From contig NW_003314295.1 in NCBI RefSeq assembly GCF_000143415.4, positions 1,107,054 to 1,171,053 of the forward strand: DNA of 64,000 nt. The letters run 5' to 3'. The position numbers were made by a program, and so were the translations under genes. The notes beneath the pieces are model-generated. The model searched no databases. It was not told where the DNA came from and was given only the letters and a program-made list of their open reading frames with translations. Below, in pieces: positions 34,276-46,076 of the stretch (positions within the stretch are counted from its first letter, which is position 1; each line of letters starts with the position of its first letter). The DNA is from Selaginella moellendorffii (lineage: Eukaryota > Streptophyta > Lycopodiopsida > Selaginellales > Selaginellaceae).

Positions 34276-36058
34276 TTAGAGTCTGAATCGTCGCCCTTGT
34301 TCCAAGCAGACCCGGCACTCCCACGGGTAGAGAGCATCTACCCGTGGAGGATCCAAGCAAAATGTATGAACTGCTCGACTGCGGCAAACGTTGCACACGA
34401 GCAAGAGCTCTTCGGCGTCCTGGCCGCTGCAAATAACGCACGATCGAGCCTGAACGAAAGATTAGGATTAGGAGCTAAAGAGTTCTCTGGCAAAGCTTAC
34501 CACAGGGAAAGCGTTTGCACGCGTTCGCTGGATCTTCTTCTCGATCGCCACGATTGTCTCGAAGTATCTCTTGTTTTCATCATCGTCTGCCAAGGATATG
34601 AAAGGCTCCCTCTTGGTGATAAAATCGAAAGGGGCTTTGCAGAGCGGGCACTTGGGGGTGTTGGCGGAGCCCTGGCAAAAAGAGAAGAGAAGATGTTACC
34701 CAGGCGATGAATTTGCGAGCAATGGCTTACGGAATGCTGGCTCCATTTTTTGATGCAGTCGAAGCAAAATTGGTGGCCGCATGCCAAAACTCCCTCCACA
34801 TTTGTCTGGTTCTCGTCGTGGCAAATAACACACGCCACGTCTTCGCTCGAGCTCGACGACGTAGACAGTCTTCTTGTCGATGGTGACGGACTCTCGCTCC
34901 TTGGAGCTGTTCCGGCGGACGATGCTCCCAGATCGCGCGGATTGGAAGCATCGTCGATGCGAAGGGGCGGCTGAAACGGTTGTAACTTTGGTGACGTCTT
35001 TGGAGGGAAATAAGTATCAAGCTGCACCTCGACTTTGCGTTCAGTGGCGTCACTGTTCTTTGTCACTGGCTGTAAAACCTGCAAACACACATACACACAG
35101 TTTGTGAAAATGTAATATCAACAGCTCTCACCTTTCTCCGGGAGGCGCTTTCGCGAGACAAATCTCTGAAGCCTTCAAGATTGTTGATCTCGTGCTTTCT
35201 CTTCGTTTTCCTGTCCCTGCTTGGAGGCGCAGATCTTTTGCTCGACTCGGCGATCTCATCTTCTAGTAGAAAGGCATCCAGTCCCGTCAAGATGCTTTTC
35301 TCCCCGTGGTTTCTCGGTCTGCATCTTTTGTTCTCCTTTCCACTTGTCGTCGAAGGCTCTCTTCTTGCCCTCTCTCGCGGCCGCGGCGGGGTGGTTGACT
35401 GATGGTGCGGTGTGGGGCTTCGCGCATCTTGATCCAAGCAGCTGGCTTGAGGTTCTTGAGGTCCCGTAACATCCTCCCTTGCAGTATAGCCGCCAGCTCT
35501 CCTGACTTCTCGATATGTCACTGGACCAACTTCTTTCCCGCTAGTCGCAAAATAATGGAACAGTTCGAGTGAGATGAAGCCTTTGCGAAAAAAAAAACAC
35601 TCACCTTTTGTGCGTATAAGGTTCTTCCGGTAGCCGGCTGCCAGCCCTCAAGCAGTCCTCAAACCACTGATGGTTGACGATTTTAATTCCCAGCTCTTTA
35701 GACAAATGATACTTTTTTCCAGTAAAGCTCCGGCAGACCTCCCAAAGGAAAGTGTCAGCAAAAAGAACAAGGACAAAGAAAAAACAGATCTTACTAAATG
35801 GGTGTGACTCGTAGATAGATCTCCCAGAAATAACGCGCCCGTCCTGTTGATCAACGCGACGACTCTACTTCGCTGCGTACCTGTATATCCGCTAATGGTA
35901 ACGATCAAGGAATCCATCCCCGGCACAGAATGCAGCCCATCGCCGCAGCCATAATCCTCCCCATCCTGATCGGAATCCTCAATGGTGATGGTCTCAGCTG
36001 TGCTGCATCGGCGCGCCGGGAGAATCACGCCAGCGCCTCCACCGGCATTCCCCTCCAT
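34276..36058 (-). CDS. BRCT-RING-PHD protein
   Basis: Six exons on the minus strand: 36058-35795, 35738-35605, 35540-35132, 35078-34731, 34671-34501, 34449-34276; 499 residues. An N-terminal BRCT domain (SLIVTISGYTG..FTGKKYHL..IVNHQWFEDCL, about residues 46-125) is followed by a basic low-complexity linker. A C3HC4 RING finger starts with CVICHDENQTN and CGHQFCFDCIKKW, completed in the next exon by CPLC. A C4HC3 PHD finger ends the protein (CVICSGQDAEELLLVCNVC..HTFCLDPP..WECRVC). RING suggests ubiquitin ligase activity; BRCT and PHD suggest phosphopeptide and histone binding, so a chromatin or DNA-damage role is likely but inferred. Arabidopsis has a RING+BRCT relative. A broken partial copy is at 31045-31602. 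Confidence 0.88.
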
Positions 36059-37586
36059 CGCAGCAAAGAGCCCTAAATAAAAACCCTCCAAAAGAGCCCT
36101 GAGGAAGAAATTCAAAAATCCTGGGACGTGGCAATCTCTAATTACATTGATAAACAAAGATTAAAACTTATGGTCGAGATGATGCCACAACGAGTACCAC
36201 GTGTCCATTATCCGTTGGGGGGAGCCGGTCGCACGCTCGATACCCAACCGCGACAGTTTCTCATTTATCTTCCCTCTCTCGTTGCAAATATAAAGACGAG
36301 GCAAACGCGTATGTCCGTGTCTTGTTCTTGTTTTTCGGTATTTTAGGGCTTTTGCGAATGGAGTGGAGACGTGTGGAGCGTTGGAGGGCTGATTGGAGGC
36401 CGGGCGGCAAAAGATCTCTGCTGCTCGCACGATTTTTCACACAGATCTTTTCTCTAGCGGTGTCAGGCGATCAGGAATGGCCAGGTAATATCGCGACTAC
36501 ATATTCTCCCACCCATGTACTGGAAGGAGAATGTAGTTCATAGGCTCTCTCCTCGTTTAGATTCGAGCTCTTCCAAGGATCTCTTCTGAGCTTTTCTTTT
36601 TGCCTTTTTCTCCAGATCATGAGAGAGCTAGCATTCCACTCGCGATCCATCGGCCGATCAGTCGATGCGTCGAGCGCTGTGTTTTTGATGCACTCAGCTT
36701 GACACGGCCGTGCTTGGAAGTCTGGAAAGTTTTCTTTCACGCTCCACTGATGCTGCTGCTGCAATGCGTGCTCTCTCTCTTGGTCGTGTCAAGCTGTGTG
36801 CATCACAACGCATTGCTCGTTTTCAAGATCTCCTTTCTTCTCCAAATCTCTAGGCCTAGACGCTCTCCCGCAAGAACAAGCATCGGTTTCTTCTACAAGT
36901 GACGCTCTTTCTCTCCCTTTCTCTCTCTCGTAGCAACTTTCTTTTCTCTTAAGCGTCTCTGGCTCACAGCATCTCGATCTTTCTGTGCTTTTCCTTGTAC
37001 GCACCTTGACAGGGATCATCGAGTTTGAGAACCATCTAGCAGTGAAAGCTCAAACACATACCATCTCTTAACTTCTCCAGGGAGAGATCATCCTCCCGAG
37101 AGGGAGGTAGCGAGGTATAGATATTTTTTTTCCTTCTTTCTTTTGTCGACATGGGGATGTGGATCCACTTCCATCTCTTTTTTCTATTTTTTCTATCGTT
37201 CGCTCTCGACAGCTTGTGACTCATCCAGGTTCGTACGTCGGGGGTCTTTAAATTTTATTAGTTTCTCACGTCCTTTTGCAGCCTCTCGTGGAACACGTAT
37301 GCCAACGATTCAATTCCCTTCCCCTTTGCGCTTAAACTACGTTAGTGGCTGTGTGGTCTCCACACACTACACAAATCTCAACTTTCACGCGGCGCCGGAG
37401 ATTGTTTAAAGCGAAAAATCAAAGCTTTCTTTCTTTGACAATGACGAGGACAAAGCTCGCCTCCTTCGGTTCACTGTACAAGTTTATCAAAACTTCGCCG
37501 AGTTTGCAAGTTTAGAAGCTAAAAAAAATGCTTTTTTTGTTTTTTTTTGGTTTTTTTTTTTTGTTTTTTTGTGTTGAAATCGAAAC
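36059..37586. other. Intergenic region without a supported gene
   Basis: 1.5 kb between the BRCT-RING-PHD start and the flippase stop. It holds the promoter of the former and the 3' flank of the latter. A TATA-like AAATATAAAG on the plus strand near 36288 precedes a 61-codon ORF beginning at 36358, but no domain or conserved splice pattern supports a gene. CT-rich tracts and a T-rich run (about 37529-37570) are present. Confidence 0.5.
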
Positions 37587-40500
37587 TTAGCTCGATGTTT
37601 GCTGCTGTAGCTCGATTTCTCGTGGCAAAGGTGAAGACTTTCGCCTGGAAATAATCTCTGCCTCGCGAGCAATGTCTATGTCCGAAGCCCACCACCGCTG
37701 CTTGACGACTTTCACCATGAATCGAGGCAGCAAAGCCAAGCACATAATGAGCAACAGATCAAACCAGTAGGTTGCTGTTCCGACGGCGTGATGAATGACC
37801 CTGCAATAACACAAACAAAACTTCTGATTAACTTTCCGGAAAAACAGACAAACCAATAAAGAAAACAAAAGAAAGAGCGAGAGAGGATCAGCGCATCAGC
37901 GTACCAGTAGTGGTAAATCGAAGTGGCATCTGTCAGCGAGTCCATAATGAAGAGAATGATGTAGGTGATAGCGATCGATCCCCATATTGCCAGATGCATG
38001 ATCCAGTTCCACACCTGGACGTCGAGAGCCAGATGTAAATTCACCAAAATGACAACCGCGGCCGTCCATAGTGTTCCCAGGCTCCAAATGTCTATAGTAC
38101 TCTCTTTGTATGTGAACCAGGGAACGTAGAAGAGGACCAAACTTTGCCACAGAGTGTCGAGCATTGTCAGCCAGAAGAGGTTTTGGTTGTAAGTCTCGTG
38201 GCGGAGCCCGGAACCGTAGAGTGTTGGCAAGCGGAGGAGAGTTTTGTGGCTCAAGTCCTTGTCAAAAATTGCCACCACTATGGTTGGAACCGACGTGAAC
38301 AGGAGCGAGTAGAAGATGAGATTTAGATCGACAAGAGCGGACTGTGAGGAGAATGCTGTATACAAAATATACCTGGAAGAAAAAACGTTAGATCTTGTCG
38401 CTATCAGTGGGTAGACTTGCTTTCTTACCAAAAGAGCATCATAACGAACACTGCGTTGCGGTAGAAGTTGTATAGAACCATGTATGCCAGTCTTTGATAG
38501 TTCCAGTGGCCGTGTACGAGGAGGAGTTTGTTAAGAAATCTGAATCTTGGCATTGCAAAATCCGATGCCATCACTGCTTGCCGGCCTTCTTGTCCGCTTA
38601 TACCAACGCCTACGTCCGCCATCTGAATCATGGCTACGTCATTCGCACCTAAAGATTAAAGATTAAAGAGAAATTATTCAAGAGAACTCCTAAACAAAGA
38701 TGATTACCATCTCCAATCGACAAGGTCATGGCTTTGTCTTTTCTCTTGATCAGCGACACAATGGCTGCCTTCTGATAAGGAGCGACACGGCAGCACAGAA
38801 CCGCGTGGCATGCGACAGCGACCTCGAATAGCTGCAAGATAGTTTTAAGCCACGGGAACAAACAAAACCGCTTCTCGTACCTCTTGATTGAGATCGTCCG
38901 AAAGAGCATGTACGAGACTGGTCCCATCGATTATAAGCGCCAAAGTACTGTCTCGCGCATTCTTTTTGACAGCCTGTGGAGTTACTTGAATGTTTAAAGA
39001 GCTAGAGCTCTTCTTCTTGTCCAAACCTCCAGTTTTTAACTTCGCTGCTTTCAAGGCACTGCGGCAACCTTCCTTGGAGCTCTCGTTGATGATAATTTGA
39101 TCCATGTCATGCGTTAACAACGCGGAGGAGTAGCCTATTGAGATAGCTGTTTCCTGTTTATCACCTGTCAGCACCCATACCCGAATGCCAGCTTCCCTTA
39201 GCGAGGATATGGCTTCAGGAACTCCGTCCTGCAGCTTATCCTCAATACCTGTAGCGCCTAGGAGAGTCAATCTGTTCTCTACAAAGGCCGCAGCAGCTTG
39301 AAGCATCTCCGCACGGTCGTGCAAGGCTGTACTGGCCTCCGAATACCGGCCCAACCATTTTTCAAACTCTGAACGTCCAAGAACTTTAGAAGCAACCACC
39401 AAGGTTCGCAAGCCATCCTGTGCAAAGTCCTTCAAATGCCTGAGTGTAGCCTCCCGAACGTCTTGCGACTCACTCGAAATGTTGACAATGTTCAGCATAT
39501 TTGTGTCCGCACCTTTAACCAGCACCTTGATCGTTTTATCCGGGCACTCGACAACAACTGACATTCGCTTGCGAACGCTGTCGAACTCGTGAATTCCCAG
39601 GATCTCATATCTATTGGAAAAAATAGAACACACTTAGCAACAGCTCGGGTACGAATAGAGATCAAAAGGTAAGTACCTTTCAGTAGTTCCTGAATTGCCG
39701 ATAACAATGGATGATGCCGTCCGTTCCATGAGCGTAAAGCCATAAGAACTGGCCGCTGCCACCAAAGCCTGTTCATCCGGAGACTCCCCTTGATACTCTA
39801 CGAAGCCAGAAGGTTCTATCTCCGCCGATGCAACTTCCATTTCTAGCTGACCAGAAGACGATTGAGTGACCCACGTAGGGACGACGGTGTTGCATGCCGC
39901 CAATACCAGAAAGAATTCTTTCACAGCCTCTGCCTCCGCAGTTCCAGCAGTCAAAATACTCTTCAGATCTGCATTTACTCTTGGTTTTGCTTCTTTTTCT
40001 GTGAGAAAAGAAATTTAAAAACGATTATTTATTCTGAGCACAAAACCATTACCTGAGATCTCGACGTCGCCAGAAGCTTTGGAGCCAGCTTTCGCGTACT
40101 TGACCCCGCAAATACTCGCAGAGTGAAACTCCATCATGTTCTCTGTCAAAGTCCCAGTTTTATCGGAAAACACGTACTTGACCTGCCCGAGGTCCTCGTT
40201 GATATTCAAGGCACGGCATTGAAGCCTCGAGTCCGTCTCGACATGCAACATCTCCGTATCCCTGACCATGAAAAACGTCTGCGCCAGACGAACTAGCTCC
40301 ATGGAAATGTAGAGCGAGAGGGGGATCATAATCTGGAAGCTGATCAAGCAGCTCAGAAAGGCGATCACAGCTTCACCGGCAACACCGTAGTACATATACT
40401 TGTCACCATCATCCGCACCAGATCGCGGAAACTCAGTTCTCTTGTAGTACGGCAGCATATCGAGCTCGTCGTCGCGTCTCGCCACCCACACGCCGGTGCC

Positions 40501-41874
40501 AACACCGCCGATCAGGCACAAGATGAAGAGAAACAGCGATAGCCACAGCGTCTCCCTGTTCATCTGCTGCTCGAGCTTGCTTCTCTTGGACTGAGCACCC
40601 GAGCTGTTAAGCATTGCCTTGGTCTCCTTCCCTGTATAGACAGCAACTCCCACGATCCACTGCGTGTTCTTGATCTCGCAACCCCTGAGAACTATGTTGT
40701 TTGGTCCCAGCGGAAGACGAGTCCCTGTCGGATTATCCGTGTCCAGATCTAAGTACGCCTTAAACTCGTAAATATTCCGGTTGGGATGCTCGCAGTGCAC
40801 CACCCCGTTAATCGGTTGGTCCTCGGGATGCCTCAAGAGCGTCTCCTGGTGAGCATACCTCGTCTTGAGATTCGACTCTCCATCCAGGTTGGTCGTCTGG
40901 ACGTACGCCACCCCGCTGGGATCGCTCGTCCCCAGCAAAACCAAGTCGCACGGCATCGTCTCATTGGCAAACACCTTGAGCAGCTCGCCAACTTGGATCT
41001 TCTTCCACTTCTTGGCCCGAAACTCCGACTCCTGGAAGACGTGAGCCAGGCGGTTGTTCTCGACGAGGTCCGACTTGTGACGAGCCCAATCCTCGTAGCC
41101 ATCTTTCACGGCCGTGACGAAGAGCACGAAAGCCAGTGGGATGATCGACGCTGTCCGACCGAAAACGGCGAGCTGCGGGATCTGGTTGAGCACCGCGATG
41201 ACGAGAAAGTAGACGTAGGCCAGGCGACGAAACTGCTCGAAGAGGTTCCGCGGGAGAAAAGAGTACCAGGTGTATTTGCTCGTCCGCACCCTGTTGCCTG
41301 CCATCTCATAATTCTCGTTGGTCCGGCCGGGATCGTTGACGTAAATCACTCGCTGGGCCGCCTCCTCGATCTTCCCGCTGACTGGAAGAATCGGCAAACT
41401 CGCTGATGGATTCCTCGAGATCCCCGCGCGGTGCGAAGGCGCTCGCGTCGATCGGAAGCTGGGGTCCTTCCTCAGCCGGGTGTTAGCGTTGCTGCTAGCC
41501 TGAGAGAGGCGATTGCTCGTCGAGGAAATCTCCTGGGAGCTGGCAGAGCGGGAGTGAGCGATGATCCCTGAAGAGGTGGACTCGATCGAAGACGGCCGTG
41601 CGGAGGAGTGGTGCTGGAGCGACCTGGAGCGCAGCATTTCCGGCTGTGGATTGGGAGGAAGAGGCGCTCGATGATCGGTCGTGCTTGAGACGTGGGTGTG
41701 CTGGGATTTCGAATGAGGCAGCCGCGGCGGCGGCGGCGGCGGCGGCGGCGGCCATCTCTCGCTGGAATTTCGAGACGATTCCACTCCTTGCGACGAATCT
41801 GCCGCTGCCGACGCTGTCGCTGGATCATCGGTCGGGCTTGGAAGTGGCGACGGCGATAATAAATGCCGAGACAT
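37587..41874 (-). CDS. P4-type ATPase, phospholipid flippase (ALA1-like)
   Basis: Seven exons on the minus strand: 41874-40053, 39998-39677, 39610-38881, 38831-38708, 38648-38429, 38372-37905, 37800-37587; 1299 residues. P4-ATPases with a CDC50/ALIS partner move phospholipids to the cytosolic leaflet at Golgi, endosome or plasma membrane. Seen are [16 protein letters not shown] (actuator with DGES), the phosphorylated Asp in [33 protein letters not shown], and [13 protein letters not shown]. Ten membrane segments are implied by hydrophobic stretches in the first, fifth and sixth-seventh exons. The N-terminus has about 190 extra residues that are Ser/Pro-rich with an 8-9 Pro run, longer than in Arabidopsis ALA1 as I recall it. 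The start is the first in-frame ATG; a start farther in is possible. Confidence 0.95.
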
Positions 41875-42397
41875 AGAACAAAGAACTAACCTCCCTCCTT
41901 TCTAGCGCGGAGAATGAGAAGGATGAATCGCTCCTCCCGGCGGCTGGAGTGGAATCGCTGCTGCTGCCGCTTCGATAATCTTCGGCCACGCATCAGATCG
42001 GCGCAACACTCGTCGCGAAGTCAACAGTGAACGCCCAATCCTGTCCACATCCACCACCTATACAAAGAATTTGTCGCAGAAAGCAGCAGGCATTGAGAAA
42101 TCCCGAGCTTTAATCTAGAATGCGCTCGAATCGAGACAGCTGCTGCTGGCCAGTGGCGAGGAATCCTCCCAAACCCTATCTCTACTCTATAGTCGCGCAA
42201 GAACCCTAATTCCCAACAAGAGAAATTCAATACACGCCACGTTTGACGGCCACCCCATTCAAACCGAAGCTTCACACACGGAGAAGGGTGGACGCTTCCC
42301 CGGTCAAAGGGAAATCTAATGACGTGGCGGATGCCGGCTACTGGAATTTAAAAGTGCATATTCTAGCGTATATTCTTTGGGTTCGCGCGAAATGCGA
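41875..42397. promoter_or_regulatory. Flippase upstream region
   Basis: 523 bp between the flippase start and the stop of the LONGIFOLIA/TRM-like gene, both on the minus strand. It must contain the flippase promoter and the 3' end of the other transcript. AAACCCTAT at about 42172 and GAACCCTAAT at about 42200 are telo-box-like (AGGGTT in the flippase sense). Confidence 0.5.
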
Positions 42398-45300
42398 CTA
42401 GCGCCCAACGGGATCGCAAATCTCTCTCTTCCTGGCGCCGCCGCTCATCAGCCTGGATCCTACGAGGTCAGCTATAAGATCCTCCATCACCGATCGAAAG
42501 ATCATCCTCTCCAAATCCACTCCAATTTCGATGCTATCGCTTGTCAAGGCCCTCCACTTCCCGCCTTCTGTGCTCATGTCCACCTCTACGAGCTCGTCGA
42601 CCATCCCCAGCGTCATCTCTCGCCACGAGAGGATGAAGCTGCTGACTTCGGCCACCAGATCCTCGCCGAGCGGTCTCTGGGCGATCGAGCTGCTGCTGCT
42701 GCTTGCTAAGATGACGCTGCTGCTGCTTGCGATGATCGAGCTCGCGCGGTTGTCGTCCCGGAATGGATCCAGCACCAGGTCCAGAGCCTCGGCGATGCAC
42801 TCGTGCATGAGCTTGTGGCACGATCCGGGAGCTTCCAAGCACCGGACTTGAGAGGAGTCACTGCTCGACACGAATTCCACCATTCCCTGCTGCTCCTGCT
42901 GGATTGCTAGCTGCTTGTCGAGCCTCTGGAAGATTTCTTCCGTGCATGGGACCGTCGACGGCGTCTCGTCTACTTCCTCGCCGGTAAAGCCTGATGCTAC
43001 CAGAACTTCTCTAACGTAGAACTCTATCTCCTGCCCCTCGCAGCTCGCTGCCTCTTCTACTCCGACCTCTGGAAAATCTGGGAAGCAGCTCGTAACGCTG
43101 CTGTAACTTTCTAAGTCTAGATTTGCCTTGCAATCGCTGATGCTGCCGACGAGAACTTGATGGTCGCTTCCCGTGAAAATACTGTCAGCATCAGACTCCA
43201 AAACACGCTTGCTATCTGTGATACGATATTAAGACTTGAAATAAGAAAATCAAAGCTGTTGCTTACCGTCATCGAGTTCCTCGCAGCTAGTGGTCACTTC
43301 TGATGGAAACGGCGATTGCAAAGCCGAAAAGTCCAGCACAGAAACTGGACTCGGTTGTCCACCATCAACTTCGGCAGTACCTGTTTTCGAATTAGCTTCA
43401 GCATCTGAAGAAGGAAGGGCCAAAGGAGTCGCTGTTGTGTGCTTCTCGTCATCTTCGAACTGAAAAAGAATTATAAACTGTGAGTGAGAGTGGCTGACAA
43501 GCCACAGAAAAAAGAGTACCTGAAGAACTTTGCAGGGAAGGTCCTCCGTTTGATCGATCTCGAAGCGGCTCTGGGGCTCGATAGGCGACAGCTCCATATC
43601 AATAACGTTGCCATCGTCTTCATTCGCAACTTCTTCGCTCATTTCGAAAGACGAACTCTTTTTGCCACTCAGCGGACTGTCACCTATGCTCGTCTTGCCA
43701 AGAGATTTAGACAGAATGGTCTTGAGAATTTCCTCCAAGCTCTTGTCTGCGATCATGTCTGGCTCAAAATGCATCCTTTCAACTGCCTGAACCTTCTCTG
43801 GAGATACATCAAGCACTGGTTCCTCCAGAACGTTGTCTTCTTGCAGATTCATTCGATTCCAATCCTTAGTCACGTCCAAGGAAACCACATCCCGCTTAGA
43901 CGTCTCTTTGAGATTTCGTCCGGGGCTTGATCCACCGGATCTCGTCTGCCTCTCGTATGCATGCTGAATGTGATCGTTACTGCTTCTTTGCTGCTTTGGA
44001 CATTCCATCGCCTTCTTCTTGGAGCTTGACACTGTTTCAGCTTTGTTTAGTGGCTTCCGTCGGAGTAACGATTTCATCAACGAGTTGTCGTTGTTCTTGT
44101 TTGGCTGCGGCTTTACGCTTTCTTCATCCTTACTAGACGACAGTTTCTTTGATGCTTGTTTCTCGCCTACGCTGCTTCTGCTGCTGTTGTTGTTAGTCTT
44201 GCTGGTCTCTCCTTCTTTAGGACTGGAGCTCTTTGGCTGCTTCCGGGTCTTAAACAGCCGATCGTAGCTGAGAAGGCTGCTGCTCTTACCATCCTTCTCT
44301 TCCTGCGCATTGCGTATTTGCCTTGATGTTTTGCTCTTTTGTTGTTCCTGCGGCTGTTCCTGAAGGTTTCCACGTTGAACTTGTGCCGTTCTCCGTTGAT
44401 CAAGCGGCGGCTTCCTTGGCTTTTGAGCGCCAACTTCTGTGGACGTCTCTTGAAGACTGATCGGCCCCTGACGCTTCTCCCTCTTCTCCCTCTTCAACCG
44501 AACTTCCTTCCCACCGCTTACTGGAGTCGTCGTTGAGGAAACAGAGCTTTTACCACCACTATGGCTACTCTCCTGTTGAGACGTAGGTTGTAAAGGCTGC
44601 GGGGAGCTCTGTACTTCTTCCCTCACACTCTTACTACGAAAAAGCGATCCCCTGGAAGGTGGTGTTGGGGGCTGCTCTTCCTTAACGCTTCCGCTTCTTG
44701 AAAGTTTTGGAGGACCAACAACCTTTTGAAGTTTTGCCGCAGAGCTGCTAACAATAATCCGGTTCTCCTTGCTACTCGAGGCCTGTGAATCGCTCAGCGA
44801 GTCATCATCACCGTCCTCTCGAACCTCGCACGCTGTAACAACTTCTTCCAGCCTGGGAGACTGTTGCTGTGGCTTACTTGACGTACTTTTCGTAGGAGTA
44901 CCTCTGTCGGCAGCTTTGCTTCCACTTTTGCTACTGGTCTTGCAAGGTAACAGTGAACCCGGGCCTCTTGTCAACCCGCTACTTCTTTGGACCTCCTGCT
45001 GTTCTTTGGGCTTCTGTTGCTGTGGAGCCTGTTTATTGGTTTTCGGCAAACTTTTTCTCAACTCGGCGTAAACTCGATTGCCTCCACTTTTCGCAGATGA
45101 ACTCGAATTCTCAGTGGCACCTGGAGCGTTTTCCAGCAACGGACGCGAACGACTGGCTTGAATCCCTGGTTCAAGAATTCTAGCAGCGGCCCCCATAAGT
45201 AGAGCAGTCCTCCTGTGGCTGTTCTGACTTTTTATCGGTGGGGCTACCTTGTTACTGCTCTTTGAAGGTGACAAGATAGACGCAAATGGAATTCCTGACT

Positions 45301-46076
45301 TTTTCGGCGACAACGGAAGCTTCGCAAACTTCTGCATGGGATCTTGATCTTTCCTTGCGTTCTTCGGCATTTTTTCTTCCACCCGCACCTTGTTTCCTGG
45401 TGAAGATTCCATCTCCCTTCTAATTTTCCTTAACTCATCTGGCCGCTTTTGAAGAAGATCCTCCATCATTTGAAGTTCCTGATACTGTTGCATTATTCTG
45501 TGTTTCTCCTGACTCTGCTGCTTGAAAAATGTCTCTTTCGTTTGAACCTCGGCCTCGGGAAGGGATTCCAAACCCATGAGACGTGCAACAATTCCTGGCT
45601 TCTTGCTTGATCCATACTCAGACGATTTCTCAGAACCGAACTCGGACTGCGACTCGCTGTTTGAATGCACCCCTCGGTTCTCGTCGGCTATCTGAAAGAA
45701 CAGTTTGAATCATTTTTAAAACCACTAAAGGCAGGCACGGAGCACGGAGAGACATACCAGCAAGAGCTTTGCCATTGGAAGCTTTTCGTCGTTGAACTTA
45801 TTGCTCGGAGGCCTCTCTGTAACGAAACCCGAAAAGAAAAAGAAAAAGAAAAGAAAAACAAAACATTAAAATCAAACTCAGAATCGCGACAATGAGATCT
45901 GCTTGAGTTTGAAACGAACCTGCTGGAAGCGACTTTGTGGAGAACAGATGTTTCCCAGAGAGCCTCCTGTTCCAATCGAAGAGCTGAAAAAACACACCGA
46001 CGCATCCCCCGACTTTGGGAGGCTTCCCATCTGTATTTGAAAGGCTGGAGAGCAGCCTCCCAGGCGTATCGGTCAT
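42398..46076 (-). CDS. LONGIFOLIA/TRM-like protein (DUF3741, DUF4378)
   Basis: Five exons on the minus strand: 46076-45920, 45816-45758, 45691-43520, 43459-43267, 43215-42398; 1132 residues. The N-terminus has the family opening VGGCVGVFFQLFDWNRRLSG (about 22-41). The DUF3741 motif PGIVARLMGLESLP lies near residue 97. A long basic, Ser/Gln-rich disordered middle follows, and the C-terminal DUF4378 domain has GFTGEEVDE..EEIFQRLDKQ..MVDELVEVDM. Related plant proteins of the TRM/LONGIFOLIA family recruit the TON1 complex to microtubules and affect cell elongation. One intron (43460-43519) is 60 nt and carries no stop in frame. I judge the family assignment good, the cellular role inferred. Confidence 0.88.

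Noticed and set aside
36600-36800. Possible microRNA hairpin near CT-rich sequence
   Set aside because: No match to the conserved plant microRNAs I can recall (miR156, 159/319, 160, 166, 171, 396) and no long stem found by eye.
36322-36902. Possible small plus-strand gene with a TATA-like box
   Set aside because: No recognisable domain and no coherent exon series; CT-rich leader-like sequence explains the ORFs as well.
42531-42851. Leu-rich plus-strand ORFs opposite the LONGIFOLIA/TRM-like gene
   Set aside because: Shadow frames of a Ser-rich exon on the other strand; similar shadows occur at 23900-24164 and 44019-44267.
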